Assembly (NCBI RefSeq): GCF_046630445.1 | Contig: NC_092334.1 | Span: forward strand, 105,954,501-106,018,500 | DNA from: Rutidosis leptorrhynchoides | Taxonomy: Eukaryota; Streptophyta; Magnoliopsida; Asterales; Asteraceae | DNA length: 64,000 nucleotides | Reading direction: 5' to 3' | Shown: positions 24,989 to 36,442 of the stretch, piece after piece | How positions within the stretch are numbered: position 1 is the first letter of the stretch | How the letters are laid out: each line of letters opens with the position of its first letter | Notes under the pieces: model-generated | The model's database searches: none | What the model was told of the DNA's origin: nothing | The model's input: only the letters and a program-made list of their open reading frames with translations | Translations under genes and position numbers: made by a program

Positions 24989-27900
24989 TGAAATGTCCCG
25001 TTCATATTGATTATAAACGACCCATATTAATTGATATCGTTGCGAGGTTTTGACCTCTATGTGAGACGTTTTTCAAAGACTGCATTCATTTTTAAAACAA
25101 CCATAACCTTTATTTTATCAATAAAGGTTTCCAAAGCATTACGTAGATTATCAAATAATGATAATCTAAAATAGACTGTTTACACACGACCATTTCATAA
25201 TGGTTTACAATAGAAATATATTACATCGACATATGTTTCTTGAATGCAGTTTTCACATAATATCATACAAACATGGACTCCAAATCTTGTCCTTATTTTA
25301 GTATGCAACAGCGGAAGCTCTTAATATTTACCTGAGAATAAACATGCTTTAAACGTCAACAAAAATGTTGGTGAGTTATAGGTTTAACCTATATATATCA
25401 AATCGTAACAATAGACCACAAGATTTCATATTTCAATATACATCCCATACATAGAGATAAAAATCATTCATATGGTGAACACCTGGTAACCGACATTAAC
25501 AAGATGCATATATAAGAATATCCCCATCATTCCGGGACACCCTTCGGATATGATATAAATTTTGAAGTACTAAAGCATCTGGTACTTTGGATGGGGTTTG
25601 TTAGGCCCAATAGATCTATCTTTAGGATTCGCGTCAATTAGGGTGTCTGTTCCCTAATTCTTAGATTACCAGACTTAATAAAAAGGGGCATATTCTATTT
25701 CGATAATTCAACCATAGAATGTAGTTTCACGTACTTGTGTCTATTTTGTAAATCATTTATAAAACCTGCATGTATTCTCATCCCAAAAATATTAGATTTT
25801 AAAAGTGGGACTATAACTCACTTTCACAGATTTTTACTTCGTCGGGAAGTAAGACTTAGCCACTGGTCGATTCACGAACCTATAACAAATATGTATATAT
25901 ATATCAAAGTATGTTCAAAATATATTTACAACACTTTTAATATATTTTGATGTTTTAAGTTTATTAAGTCAGCTGTCCTCGTTAGTAACCTACAACTAGT
26001 TGTCCACAGTTAGATGTACAGAAATAAATCGATAAATATTATCTTGAATCAATCCACGACCCAGTGTATACGTATCTCAGTATTGATCACAACTCAAACT
26101 ATATATATTTTGAAATCAACCTCAACCCTGTATAGCTAACTCCAACATTCACATATATAGTGTCTATGGCTGTTCCGAAATATATATAGATGTGTCGACA
26201 TGATAGGTCGAAACATTGTATACGTGTCTATGGTATCTCAAGATTACATAATATACAATACAAGTTGATTAAGTTATGGTTGGAATAGATTTGATACCAA
26301 TTTTCACGTAGCTAAAATGAGAAAAATTATCCAATCTTGTTTTACCCATAACTTCTTCATTTTAAATCCGTTTTGAGTGAATCAAATTGCTATGGTTTCA
26401 TATTGAACTCTATTTTATGAATCTAAACAGAAAAAGTATAGGTTTATAGTCGGAAAAATAAGTTACAAGTCGTTTTTGTAAAGGTAGTCATTTCAGTTGA
26501 AAGAACGACGTCTAGATGACCATTTTAGAAAACATACTTCCACTTTGAGTTTAACCATAATTTTTGGATATAGTTTCATGTTCATAATAAAAATCATTTT
26601 TCCAGAATAACAACTTTTAAATCAAAGTTTATCATAGTTTTTAATTAACTAACCCAAAACAGCCCGCGGTGTTACTACGACGGCGTAAATCCGATTTTAC
26701 GGTGTTTTTCGTGTTTCCAGGTTTTAAATCATTAAGTTAGCATATCATACAGATATAGAACATGTGTTTAGTTGATTTTAAAAGTCAAGTTAGAAGGATT
26801 AACTTTTATTTGCGAACAAGTTTAGAATTAACTAAACTATGTTCTAGTGATTACAAGTTTAAACCTTCGAATAAGATAGCTTTATATGTATGAATCGAAT
26901 GATGTTATGAACATCATTACTACCTCAAGTTCCTTGGATAAACCTACTGGAAATGAGAAAAATAGATCTAGCTTCAAAGGATCCTTGGATGGCTTGAAAG
27001 TTCTTGAAGCAGAATCATGACACGAAAACAATTTCAAGTAAGATTTCCACTCGAAATAAGATTGTTATAGTTATAGAAATTGAATTAAAGTTTGAATATG
27101 ATTATTACCTTGTATTAGAAAGATAACCTACTGTAAGTAACAAAGGTTTCTTGATCTTGGATGATTACTTGGAATGGATTTAGAAAACTTGGAAGTAAAC
27201 TTGCAATCTTGGAAGTATTCTTGATTTTATGAAACTAGAACTTTTGGAATTTATGAAGAACACTTAGAACTTGAAGATAGAACTTGAGAGAGATCAATTA
27301 GATGAAGAAAATTGAAGAATGAAAGTGGTTGTAGGTGTTTTTGGTCGTTGGTGTATGGATTAGATATAAAGGATATGTAATTTTGTTTTCATGTACATAA
27401 GTCATGAATGATTACTCATATTTTTGTAATTTTATGAGATATTTCATGGTAGTTGCCAAATGATGGTTCCCACATGTGTTAGGTGACTCACATGGGCTGC
27501 TAAGAGCTGATCATTGGAGTGTATATACCAATAGTACATACATCTAAAAGCTGTGTATTGTACAAGTACGAATACAGGTGCATACGAGTAGAATTGTTGA
27601 TGAAACTGAACGAGGATGTAATTGTAAGCATTTTTGTTAAGTAGAAGTATTTTGATAAGTGTCTTGGAGTCTTTCAAAAGTGTATGAATACATATTAAAA
27701 CACTACATGTATATACATTTTAACTGAGTCGTTAAGTCATCGTTAGTCGTTACATGTAAATGTTGTTTTGAAACCTTTAGGTTAACGATCTTGTTGAATG
27801 TTGTTAACCCATTGTTTATTATAACAAATGAGATGTTAAATTGTTATATTATCATGATATTATGATATATAATATATCTTAGTATGATATATATACAGTT

Positions 27901-28973
27901 AAATGTCGTTACAACGATAATCGTTACATATATGTCTCGTTTCGAAATCATTAAGTTAGTAGTCTTATTTTTACTTATGTATTTCATTGTTAATACACTT
28001 AATAATATATTTACTTATCATTTAACATAATTAACCAAGTGTATCAATATCTTAATATGATTCATATGTACCTAGTAAGACGTTGTTATAACGATAATCG
28101 TTATATATATCGTTTTCGAGTTTCTTAAATTAATAGTCTCATTTTTATGTATATAACTCATTGTTAAAATACCTAATGAGATACATACTTATAATAAAAT
28201 CATGTTAACTATATATATAACCATATATATGTCGTCGTATAGTTTTTACAAGTTTTAACGTTCGTGAATCACCGGTCAACTTGGGTGGTCAATTGTCTAT
28301 ATGAAACCTATTTCAATTAATCAAGTCTTAACAAGTTTGATTGCTTAACATGTTGGAAACATTTAATCATGTAAATATAGTTTTCATTAAACATATAGAG
28401 TAATATTCATTTGAGTCCATAAATTAAGTTGAGATTCAAGGGACCGATGAGAGCGCGACACGTGTCGCGAAAATCACATGTGATTAGAAAAAAATTCAAA
28501 AAAATTTTTTTGAAAAAAAAAAATTTAAATTTTTTTTTCGAAATTTAAACAAAAAAATTTTTAAATTTTTTTTTTTACAATCACATGTGATTTACCTGCA
28601 CAATCACATGTGATTGAATTGTACAATCACATGTGATTGGATTTGTCATGCATAATCATATGTGATTGGGTTTACAATCACATGTGATTGGGTTTACAAT
28701 CACATGTGATTGACATGCATAATCACATATGATTTTTTTTTTTTTAAATTTCGAAAAAAAAAAATTTCGGAAAAAAAATTTGAAAAAAAAAATTTCGAAA
28801 AAAAAAAATTAAAAAAAAAATTTTCGAATTTTTTTTTCCAATCACATGTGATTTTCGCGCCACATGTCGCCATCTCATTGGTCCTTTTGTTTTCAAGCAA
28901 ATTTATGGATGCAATTGATTACAACTCTAAACATATAATCATAGAAAGGTTCGGAAAAGTTCGGGTCACTACA
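24989..28973 (-). repeat. Element C 5' LTR with inserted MITE
   Basis: TG...CA-bounded LTR, 3985 bases in total, of which 540 are a MITE plus its target duplication. It is flanked inside by a primer-binding site (24970-24988). Outside, from 28974, lies sequence unrelated to the family, so 28973/28974 is the edge of the whole nest. Confidence 0.9.
28398..28927. mobile_element. 530-bp Mutator-like MITE with nine palindromic motifs
   Basis: Seen: a perfect 10-base direct repeat TAAACATATA flanks it (28388-28397 and 28928-28937). The ends are imperfect inverted repeats of about 90 bases (GAGTAATATTC against GAGTTGTAATC, both leading to a shared CCATAAATT). The element is absent at the matching site of C's 3' LTR, so the empty site is known. 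A 9-11 base duplication with long inverted ends fits the Mutator superfamily. The core holds A/T homopolymer runs and nine copies of AATCACATGTGATT or one-base variants, starting at 28472, 28579, 28602, 28625, 28654, 28675, 28698, 28721 and 28840. No transposase. The open frames across it are low-complexity artefacts. Confidence 0.85.
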
Positions 28974-29310
28974 ATATATAATAATAGCCCCTTCTGTAAA
29001 TCCTATGATCTCGAGTCTTTAATCTCTACTCCTTTAAAAGCCACATCAAGAACGCATGACGAAGAATACACTGAGAAAAACATTCAAAGTACCAATCAAC
29101 CTCTAAAGAACGAGGACGTATTCACTCCCATACAATAGCCACGGATTACTCGCCCTCCCAAGTAGTTCGAATAAAGAAAACCTTCTACTTTTTATCAAGG
29201 CAATGTTCCAATAATTCAATCTTCGCAAGCCTAATCCCCCTTCATCTTTCGGGACACGCAAATTATCCCACCTCACCTTAGCTTTCCCAAACTTCATCTC
29301 GCCTTGGCAA
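28974..29310 (-). pseudogene. LINE remnant (non-LTR retrotransposon, reverse transcriptase C-terminal part)
   Basis: The minus-strand frame at 29103-29297, extending upstream to about 29310 (CQGEMKFGKAKVRW), reads KVRWDNLRVPKDEGGLGLRR...YWNIAL. That is the segment following the RT domain of plant L1-type LINEs. It is a short 5'-truncated piece that loses similarity near 29100. The stretch 28974-29100 may be more of the same or host sequence; I see nothing recognisable in it. It is next to the outer edge of element C. Confidence 0.65.
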
Positions 29311-29399
29311 AAAAAAAAAAAATCCCTTAATTTTTTTTTTTAATATCCTTCGTTATAGGTTCGAGAAGAATGAAAACAACCAACCAATAGACTTGTACA

Positions 29400-29668
29400 C
29401 AGTGACGAAAACAAATTTTTTTTTTCACCTGGTGCGATTTAAAAAAAAAAAATAATAAGAGGTTTTAGGCAAAATATGGAGGTTTTTGGACAAAATCTGA
29501 GGGCTTTGGGGCAAAATTTGGAGGTTATGGGATAAAATATGGAGGCTTTGGAGCAAAAATAAATAAAAATCCACTAGAGGCAAAATCGAAAAATCCAAAA
29601 GTTTTACTTTGAAAATTGCAAATCTATTGGGGGCGAGTGCCCCCTGCCTCCACCTGTTTCCGCCACTG
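29400..29668. mobile_element. hAT-like MITE, diverged, relative of the element at 33058
   Basis: Ends CAGTGACGAAAAC and GTTTCCGCCACTG form an imperfect inverted repeat. Flanking 8-base repeats CTTGTACA and CCTGTACC agree at six positions. The interior is an array of GAGGTTTTGGGCAAAATATG-like phrases shared, in the same orientation, with 33058-33346. Eight-base duplications and CAGNGGCGG termini fit non-autonomous hAT elements. Confidence 0.6.
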
Positions 29669-29760
29669 CCTGTACCGCCGTAAGACCACAATAACCATCC
29701 TTGACAGAAAAGAAAAAAAAACAAATCTTTAGGGAACACCGATAATTTAAGGGCAAACCA

Positions 29761-30342
29761 CAGGGATGATTTTTGGCGGAAAAAGGTACAGGACTATAAG
29801 TGTAATCCGATATAAATCATGGAGACCATTTGTGATATTTTTTCAATTATAAATATTTTTTTTTTTTTTCAAAATTCAAACTCACACTTTCCGTTTCGAT
29901 ACTTTTAAATACATCTCTATCATAACTGGGACACAATTACTTGACTGAAAACATAAATAAATTATATATATCATTAGAACCTTCATGTTAATGTTCACAC
30001 CAATTTTTAATTCTCGTTGAACATCAATAGATTACAAGATCAATCATCATTCCAATTGGTTTTGATTTTGAAAAGTTTGAGTTGTCAAAGCAAATTTTAC
30101 AACTTTGGATATATATGATTTTTAAAGTAAATAGTTTGATAAGTCAATTAGCCAATAGTAGAACATTAAATTACTATCCCACTATTAATTGATCAAGTCA
30201 ACATAGTATGTAGCTCCTTTGACTAATACAACAATATATAAGGCCTACCTAGTTATATATGGCTCATAATCTTCTATTCTAATATAATATATATTATCTG
30301 TAAAGGTTACGAAGTATATCATTTTTAATCCATGATTACTAA
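29761..30342. other. 3' flank of the MYB gene
   Basis: AT-rich sequence with no coding frame and no clear repeat. It should contain the MYB 3' UTR and polyadenylation site (the gene reads leftward and stops at 30343), but no single signal could be picked out. Confidence 0.4.
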
Positions 30343-31588
30343 TTAAAAATTCCCAATATTCTGTGGTGAAGTAGGCCACAATGGAGATAACTGATCACTT
30401 GATATGCACCACATTTCAGGTACATCCTTGATCATTTTGGGTTGGTCAACTTGTTGACTAGAACCAGTTGGACCCACTAATCCAAGTTCCTCCTCTAACA
30501 ATTTCATCCAATAATCAATATCCATTTCTTTGCTTTTTGATAATTCATCATCATCAATGCTATTTGGTTGTGGTTGTAATTGTATGTCATCAAGCATGTT
30601 CCAAAACTCAGCCTCGAATTCGGTAGTAATTTCAAGATTGTTGTTGTTTACTTCATCATGACATGAAGGAGTATCAGAACAATAAGCCTTATCTTGACTT
30701 GAATTACAAGTTATCGTTGAAGACGGGGTTGATGGATCATGATCTGTTATATCTTCAACGACTGATACTGCGCTTTTAGTAGCCTCGGTCACTTTTGCTT
30801 GCAGGTGATCATGAGAACAAACAGTCTCTTGATTTTTGTTACCATCAATGTCATTATTCACAAATTGCCTTTTCTTCAAATGTGTGTTCCATACATTCTT
30901 GATCTCGTTATCTGTTCGTCCAGGCAATTGGGCTGCAATTTTCGACCACCTGCCATATATAACATCATCAACTCATTCACTAATTATTACACAACCATAA
31001 ATCTTCTATAGTACTTCTAACTAGGATATAACATGTATGCAGTTAAAGGGGTAAAACCGACCCTCTAGAGTAGCCCTACACCGACCGGTCCCACAATCAA
31101 CAACATGTGAGAGGAAAATCGCGTAATCCATACTTAAGGGACATGAGGCTGGGATTGAACCTTGCATGCAGTTAAACAGGTAAATGAATAAGGTTTTTCC
31201 TATTAGCAACACCTAAATTAGGTGCCGAATTAGAATGAATAAGCATTAACATTGAATGCATGATATATTACTTGTTCCCAAAGGTGGCGTGCAGACGAAT
31301 AATAGAACTCTCTTCTTGTGGAGTGAAGTTTCCTCTTTTGAGATCCGGCCTTAGGTAATTTATCCATCTCAGGCGGCAACTTTTGCCACATCTTAACAAA
31401 CCTTTATATCGAAATTAACACAAAATTTAATTAGTTAACTTGTTATAGTAAAATCGATAAGTGTGGACTCCTAATATATATATTTTTTTGGGTTCGCAGA
31501 GGAAACCTCCCTAGCGACAACCACATTGGGTCCCGCTAGGAAGTAGAATCCCTGTGTGACGAGCTCCCGTGTGACGAGCCTTGGACTC

Positions 31589-31664
<76 letters not shown>

Positions 31665-31824
31665 GACTAATAATACCTGCTTGTTTGGGCAGCGAACGCC
31701 AATTGGGATGACCGTGTTTCTGAATGTAGGAAACGAGCCTAACGTCCTCTGCGGGACTCCACGGGCCTCTCTTCACCTTAGTTTTGTCACAACATGGCGA
31801 ACGACCTCCTGTTGCGCCTCCCAT
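30343..31824 (-). CDS. R2R3-MYB transcription factor, MYB58/63/72-like (subgroup 3 type)
   Basis: Three exons: 31677-31824, 31272-31401 and 30343-30949, all with GT-AG introns, giving 294 residues. The 130-base middle exon and intron positions are standard for plant R2R3-MYBs. R2 lies at about residues 19-69 with Trp22, 42 and 62. R3 lies at about 72-120 with Phe75, Trp94 and Trp113. [26 protein letters not shown] and [13 protein letters not shown] are intact. The C-terminal half is acidic and Ser/Thr/Asn-rich, with an amphipathic [14 protein letters not shown] segment. Family knowledge: subgroup 3 members regulate lignin genes (MYB58/63) or iron-related root responses (MYB72); which applies here cannot be read from sequence. 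Nuclear. Intron 1 contains a long TA microsatellite. Confidence 0.9.
31593..31662. repeat. (TA)n microsatellite in MYB intron 1
   Basis: About 35 uninterrupted TA units lie 15 bases inside the intron from the exon 1 donor (31676). Such tracts vary in length between individuals. One so close to a donor could affect splicing efficiency, which is inference. Confidence 0.9.
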
Positions 31825-31940
31825 ATTAATTAATTATGTATCTAATGAATGAATTGTATATTATGTAAATGATATATGAGATAATGTATGGTATTAGCTT
31901 AAGATAATTCTATGCATGCTAAGTTGCTTCTGTTTTATCT

Positions 31941-31951
31941 CTTTATATATA
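31941..31951 (-). promoter_or_regulatory. Possible TATA box of the MYB gene
   Basis: On the minus strand it reads TATATATAAAG, about 117 bases upstream of the start codon. That spacing would give a 5' UTR of roughly 85 bases. AT-rich background makes chance occurrence possible. Confidence 0.4.
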
Positions 31952-32716
31952 CACATACATATGTGGATTATGGCCAACTTGGTGGCCCCCACATGTGTTT
32001 TTCTTACTTTGATACAGTGGTAATTTGTACTTGGCTTTTATTTGGACGAATTCAAAGGGAAATGGTATTTTAGTTGAGACAGGTTCTTCCTCTGTTGAAC
32101 TTCATAACATTTTATACTCGACCTAGATTTTGAGCATGACTGTTGTTTAAGTCCATATATAGTCATGTGACTAATAAAACAAATGTGGTATATGTATATA
32201 GAGATATATAACCAAAAATAAATATAAATAGTTACTATATTCAATCTGCAATATTTATCACAATATTTACATTTTGTGTATAACATAAAGCTTTAATTAG
32301 TTCAAAGATATCATGATGAAGTCAGGAAAGTCCACCAACTTTTCGAGTTAGGTTACCCGCCCATTTTAACCCCTTTCTGATTTTTATATCCATTTTAAAA
32401 TTCTTATTTTTAATATACATTTATAGAGGGAGATGATATTTCCAACATACTTTTTACTTGTTCTACCATTATTTGAAGCATTTTGACCAAAATATCCCTG
32501 AATAAATTATTATAAAATGTTTTAGAAAGTTTATATAAGTTTTCATTAAGGGTGTTATAGGTAATTTACGTAGAACAAGTAAAATTGAAAGTGAAAATAT
32601 CAATCCCCACACATTTAATGAAAATTGGTATTGATTTGTCTAAATATAAATTTTTCGCCCTTTTATATCAATACCTAAGAGCAATAATATACAATCTCAA
32701 ATTTCATAAATTCAGG
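31952..32716. other. MYB upstream region
   Basis: AT-rich sequence without recognisable genes, between the candidate TATA box and the CACTA-type MITE. It presumably holds the MYB promoter. Confidence 0.35.
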
Positions 32717-33019
32717 CACTACAAAAAAAAAGGTGGTTTTAGTGACAAGGGTTACTTGTCAATAATAACACTAGATTGTTCACTAAGTCAAGTTAGTGAT
32801 TAAAATAGGTTGGTCACTTCTCATCATCAAAGATCCATTACAAAATATTATTAGGGCAAAGTACTAAAATTAGTCGCTAACCATTTGTTTGGTCACTAAA
32901 ATCATATAGTGACCAAATTTAGTCACCAGTTTTTCAATAGTAAATAGATAGTATTATTAGTGACCAAATAATAAGTCGTCACTGAAAGATCGTCGCAAAT
33001 GACCATTTTTCTTGCAATG
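32717..33019. mobile_element. CACTA (En/Spm)-type MITE
   Basis: The left end is CACTACAAAAAAA. The right end, read on the minus strand, is CATTGCAAGAAAAATGG then TCATTTGCGACG, a decayed form of the canonical CACTACAAGAAAA terminus. The interior repeats GTGACCAAA/TTAGTCACT subterminal motifs in both orientations, as CACTA elements do. Flanking triplets AGG and ACG agree at two of three bases, so the 3-base duplication has decayed. No transposase. Confidence 0.7.
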
Positions 33020-33057
33020 ACGTTTCACTAAGTATGAGATGGGAAACATACTACGTA

Positions 33058-33346
33058 CAGTGGCGGAAGCAGAAAATTTTTTCACTGGGGGCTAAATTGT
33101 TTTTAAAAGCATAGCAATTTTTTAGCAAAATATGTAAGTTTTTAGACAAAATTTGGAGGTTTTGGGTAAAATATGAAGGTTATCGGGAAAAATATGGAGG
33201 TTTTAGAGCAAAATATGGAGGCTTTTGAGCAAAAAAATTAAAAAATTCACTTGAAGCAAAATCGAAAAATTCAAAATTTTTGCAATAAAAATTACAAATC
33301 TACTGGGAGCAACTGCCATCCCTGCCCTATATTATTTTCGCCCCTG
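33058..33346. mobile_element. hAT-like MITE, diverged, relative of the element at 29400
   Basis: It starts CAGTGGCGGAAG and ends TTTTCGCCCCTG, an imperfect inverted repeat. The interior shares the GGAGGTTTT/GCAAAATATGGAGG phrases with 29400-29668. No 8-base duplication is left in the flanks (ACTACGTA, TTAAAGAT). Confidence 0.55.
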
Positions 33347-33445
33347 TTAAAGATCGTGAGTTAAATCTTTTCTTTACATCCCTTTTAACTTTGGACTACA
33401 ATTTACGCAGTTTATCTCTCTCATGGTAACCGTAAACGGGTCGAC

Positions 33446-33488
<43 letters not shown>

Positions 33489-33871
33489 TGGATTACCCTT
33501 TAATCTTGATCGAAATGTTAACTTCTCTAATCCATATGTGTTACCTATCGTGAAAGAGCTCATGACAGCATTGTACATGTGACGTCATTCTTTAGACGAC
33601 ACTCTAAACAAAATATGGAGCAGCAGTTGTTTTAGGTGAAGTTATTTACAGAAAAACTAATCAAGAATAATTATTCAATATCATTTAAGAATCAGTTGAC
33701 AAACGAAAGAATTCGATATCGTTATGCATCAATAGTCTTGGAAAGGTGGCCCAATAAACTGAAAATATCCAATCTATTTTTTATTTTTTTAAAATGATGA
33801 TACACCAAAAAGTATGACATTTACTAAACCTCAATTTTCATATACTCAATAAGCCTCTACTTTTATCTTTC

Positions 33872-33908
<37 letters not shown>

Positions 33909-34152
33909 AGCATACAAATTAACGTCCTAAATTTTATATTTTTATTCAACAGCATGCAAACTTGATGCATAATTCTCCCATATATATTCAGAGAGAAATT
34001 TTGATAGACGAGAACTCGGAGAATCATGTACAGACTGATCTTAGCCGACCCAGTCTGTGTAGGGACCCTCAATCTGTGTAAATATACACTAAGTTTTGTG
34101 GGTTTTCTCTCTATATGGATTTTTTTTTTTTTGATCCTCACCATATATATAC
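33347..34152. repeat. Intergenic stretch with opposed homopolymers
   Basis: Holds a T run of 38 (33450-33487) and an A run of 34 (33873-33906) in AT-rich sequence. The two could pair as an inverted repeat, or could be tails of decayed retroposed copies. No gene or named repeat is recognisable between them. Confidence 0.6.
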
Positions 34153-34371
34153 AACAACAACAAAATTCAATCCCACAAAAGTGGAGTATGACGGATGTAA
34201 GATGTAGACAATTCTTCCCCTATCCTAGAATAAAGAGGCGTTATTTCTCCACCCCGAATGAAACGCCCCAAGAGTAGAGTATAGAAACTCCTCCCTAGCA
34301 ATGTTCTATGAATAGAGATTTGCTTCCGAATGGACCTCCGACCGATAAGTAGGTTGAAGAAATAAAAATAA
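34153..34371 (-). mobile_element. tRNA-derived SINE-like element (Au-like)
   Basis: Read on the minus strand it ends GTGGGATTGAATTTTGTTGTTGTTGT, preceded by decayed versions of phrases (AGGATAGGGG, TGTCTACATC) that I remember from the angiosperm Au-type SINE tail. The TTG repeat tail at 34153-34164 supports this. The 5' promoter head is too decayed to show clear A and B boxes. Family name from memory. Confidence 0.45.
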
Positions 34372-36442
34372 ATAAATAAGTGTGACTGTGAGACGCCATG
34401 AAAATGGTTTAATCGAATTTCCATGAGTTTTAAACTTGCATAAAGTTCAATTTAAGCTCTACGAGACACACAAGTCATCAATAAATCGACGTTTGTTGTT
34501 GACTCGATTAATAGAGTCATATATATACATATACACACGTACTAAATAGTAAAAGGTAGATGTTACCACATTGGTCCTCCAAAGTCTGGGTTAGGGGAAC
34601 CAACACATTGAAACCCTTTTACCCATTTTGGCACCTACCTTTTGACATTTTCCTTAATATTGTTTTCTTTTATTATCTCAGCCCCCACTTACTAACCATG
34701 TATGACTTGCATGACTTTGTTGTTGAGTTAGTTATCACTTCCCCTTTTCCAAAACACTAATCCCACCTTGTTTTTATAACACATTTGAAAACTTTGTTAA
34801 GTGTTCACTTTCATGCGAGCAGGATTATATTATATGCATATGAAAGGGTTAAGGGTGTATATTATCCAGAGACAAGTATTCTTAGCAAAACAACACAAAT
34901 TACATACTGAATTTGATGTTTAATCACTACTTGATTATCTATCAAGTGAGATGTGCCATGCAATAATGTTAGCAGCTACATCAATAATTAATGACAAGTG
35001 CTAAAACTTTATAATTACTAACATTTGTTACATAATAATAGTGAAATATAAGATTCTGTGGTTGCATCATCATAGATCAAAATAAGATAAGTTGTCATGT
35101 TACATGCCTTTGGAAGCTTAGAGATGAGGTGGTTGACTTTTGATTAAACAAGTGCCCAAGCATGAACCTTATCACCCTAATTAGCATGCATTCAAGCTCA
35201 CAAAAATAACACGCCGATTTATGCATACAGAACTACCCTACACCATTAGCATCACCATTAATCATACTTCAATGCTAGTGTTGGCTCGCGTATAAATATC
35301 AAACAATACTTCACCTGTCATTTAAAAGCTTCATCCGTTATTCCAACTACATGTCTCTTTAGAATCTGATGTTTGAAATAAATCTCATATTCTTCACACT
35401 TGTTTGATATCATTTATCACGTAATGTCAAACTGCAACAACTTATGTTGGATTCAGTGTGTCCACCTTTACACATAAAGAAGTCTATGAACAACCTAAAC
35501 TTGTATGACACGTTCCACAAACATAGTAATTCCATTCCATAATAATCATAATTATTGAAGTAAATAAAGCAGAGTATGGAGATTTCAATGATGTGCACTT
35601 CTAAAAGACTAATAACCAAATAAATAATTAAAGCCAAGGATCACATATTTGTGTACATTCCAAAATCAAAATAAAGTTCACAAAAAACTATCTTAATTAA
35701 TAGACCATACTAACCATCAGGCTAATGTTATTCAGAGTCAGCAGTTTATAAACAGCTACAATCATCTTTGGTGAATGTAAATATAACCATAACCTGATGA
35801 TTATCAGATAGCTATAATGAATTGTTATAATAGCTCCATTTGAATCAACTTACAAATGGCATTGTTGATAAAGACTTGTGAGTATATAATAGCTCCATTT
35901 GAATCAACTTTTAATGGCGCCCAGCTCATTTGGCACATTTATCTTCTTCGGTTACCAATTTTATCAATTTCTAACTTCAAACTACATATGGCTTCTTGTT
36001 CTGCAATCAACCAACACCACACCACCATCTTATCAGTGTATCTAATAGGCCCATGCATGGCTGAACTTAAGTAAGATTAAATATGTCCAAAGCTTTTGTA
36101 ATCATAGTATATTCAAAACACAAAAACTATCTCTACATAAAATTATAAACTTTAAAAATCTTCTCTTAGTACAACAATAAAACAAAGGACTAAAACAAAA
36201 AGCACTCTGAAGCTTATACAACAGAAATACCAATATATATTAAGATCTAAAAGGGCAGGGGCGGCCTGCCTATGAATACAACGATATGATCTTTAGCTTT
36301 ATGAAGAAGCATCTACAACAAACTCAAGTTCATGTATACAGACTCAAAGAACCATAAACATGGAGGCTGACACTAGATTAAAAATCAAAAACAAAATTTA
36401 TAACCGAGTCTTGCACAACAATGGCAATTGTTACACTAAGAC
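34372..36442. other. Two-kilobase intergenic region between MYB side and PGK pair
   Basis: No gene recognised; all frames are short and lack family similarity. It contains a 26-base perfect direct repeat (35826-35851 and 35885-35910). The right end (about 36100-36442) should include the 3' UTR of the leftward-reading PGK gene. Confidence 0.4.

Larger units (their letters stand above)
16993..28973 (-). mobile_element. Element C: broken minus-strand chromovirus copy of the same family
   Basis: Seen: part of the 3' LTR (16993-18452), the interior (18453-24988) with gag-pol across about 18480-23060 and both accessory frames across about 23400-24780, and a 5' LTR (24989-28973) enlarged by a MITE. 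Gag-pol keeps the Asn-rich gag, zinc knuckles, protease, RT, RNase H, integrase and chromodomain-like parts, but carries about half a dozen breaks, so it is a fossil. The two LTR segments differ by only a few bases per hundred where compared, so insertion was fairly recent though older than A and B. The rest of its 3' LTR should lie left of the window. Confidence 0.9.

Noticed and set aside
28472-28853. CRISPR-like array of short repeats
   Set aside because: The palindromes are unevenly spaced, lie within a plant MITE with target duplication, and have no cas context. The genome is eukaryotic.
28710-29138. 142-codon frame across the MITE edge
   Set aside because: Lys/Phe runs come from A/T homopolymers inside the MITE, and the frame crosses the MITE and LTR boundaries. 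Not a gene.
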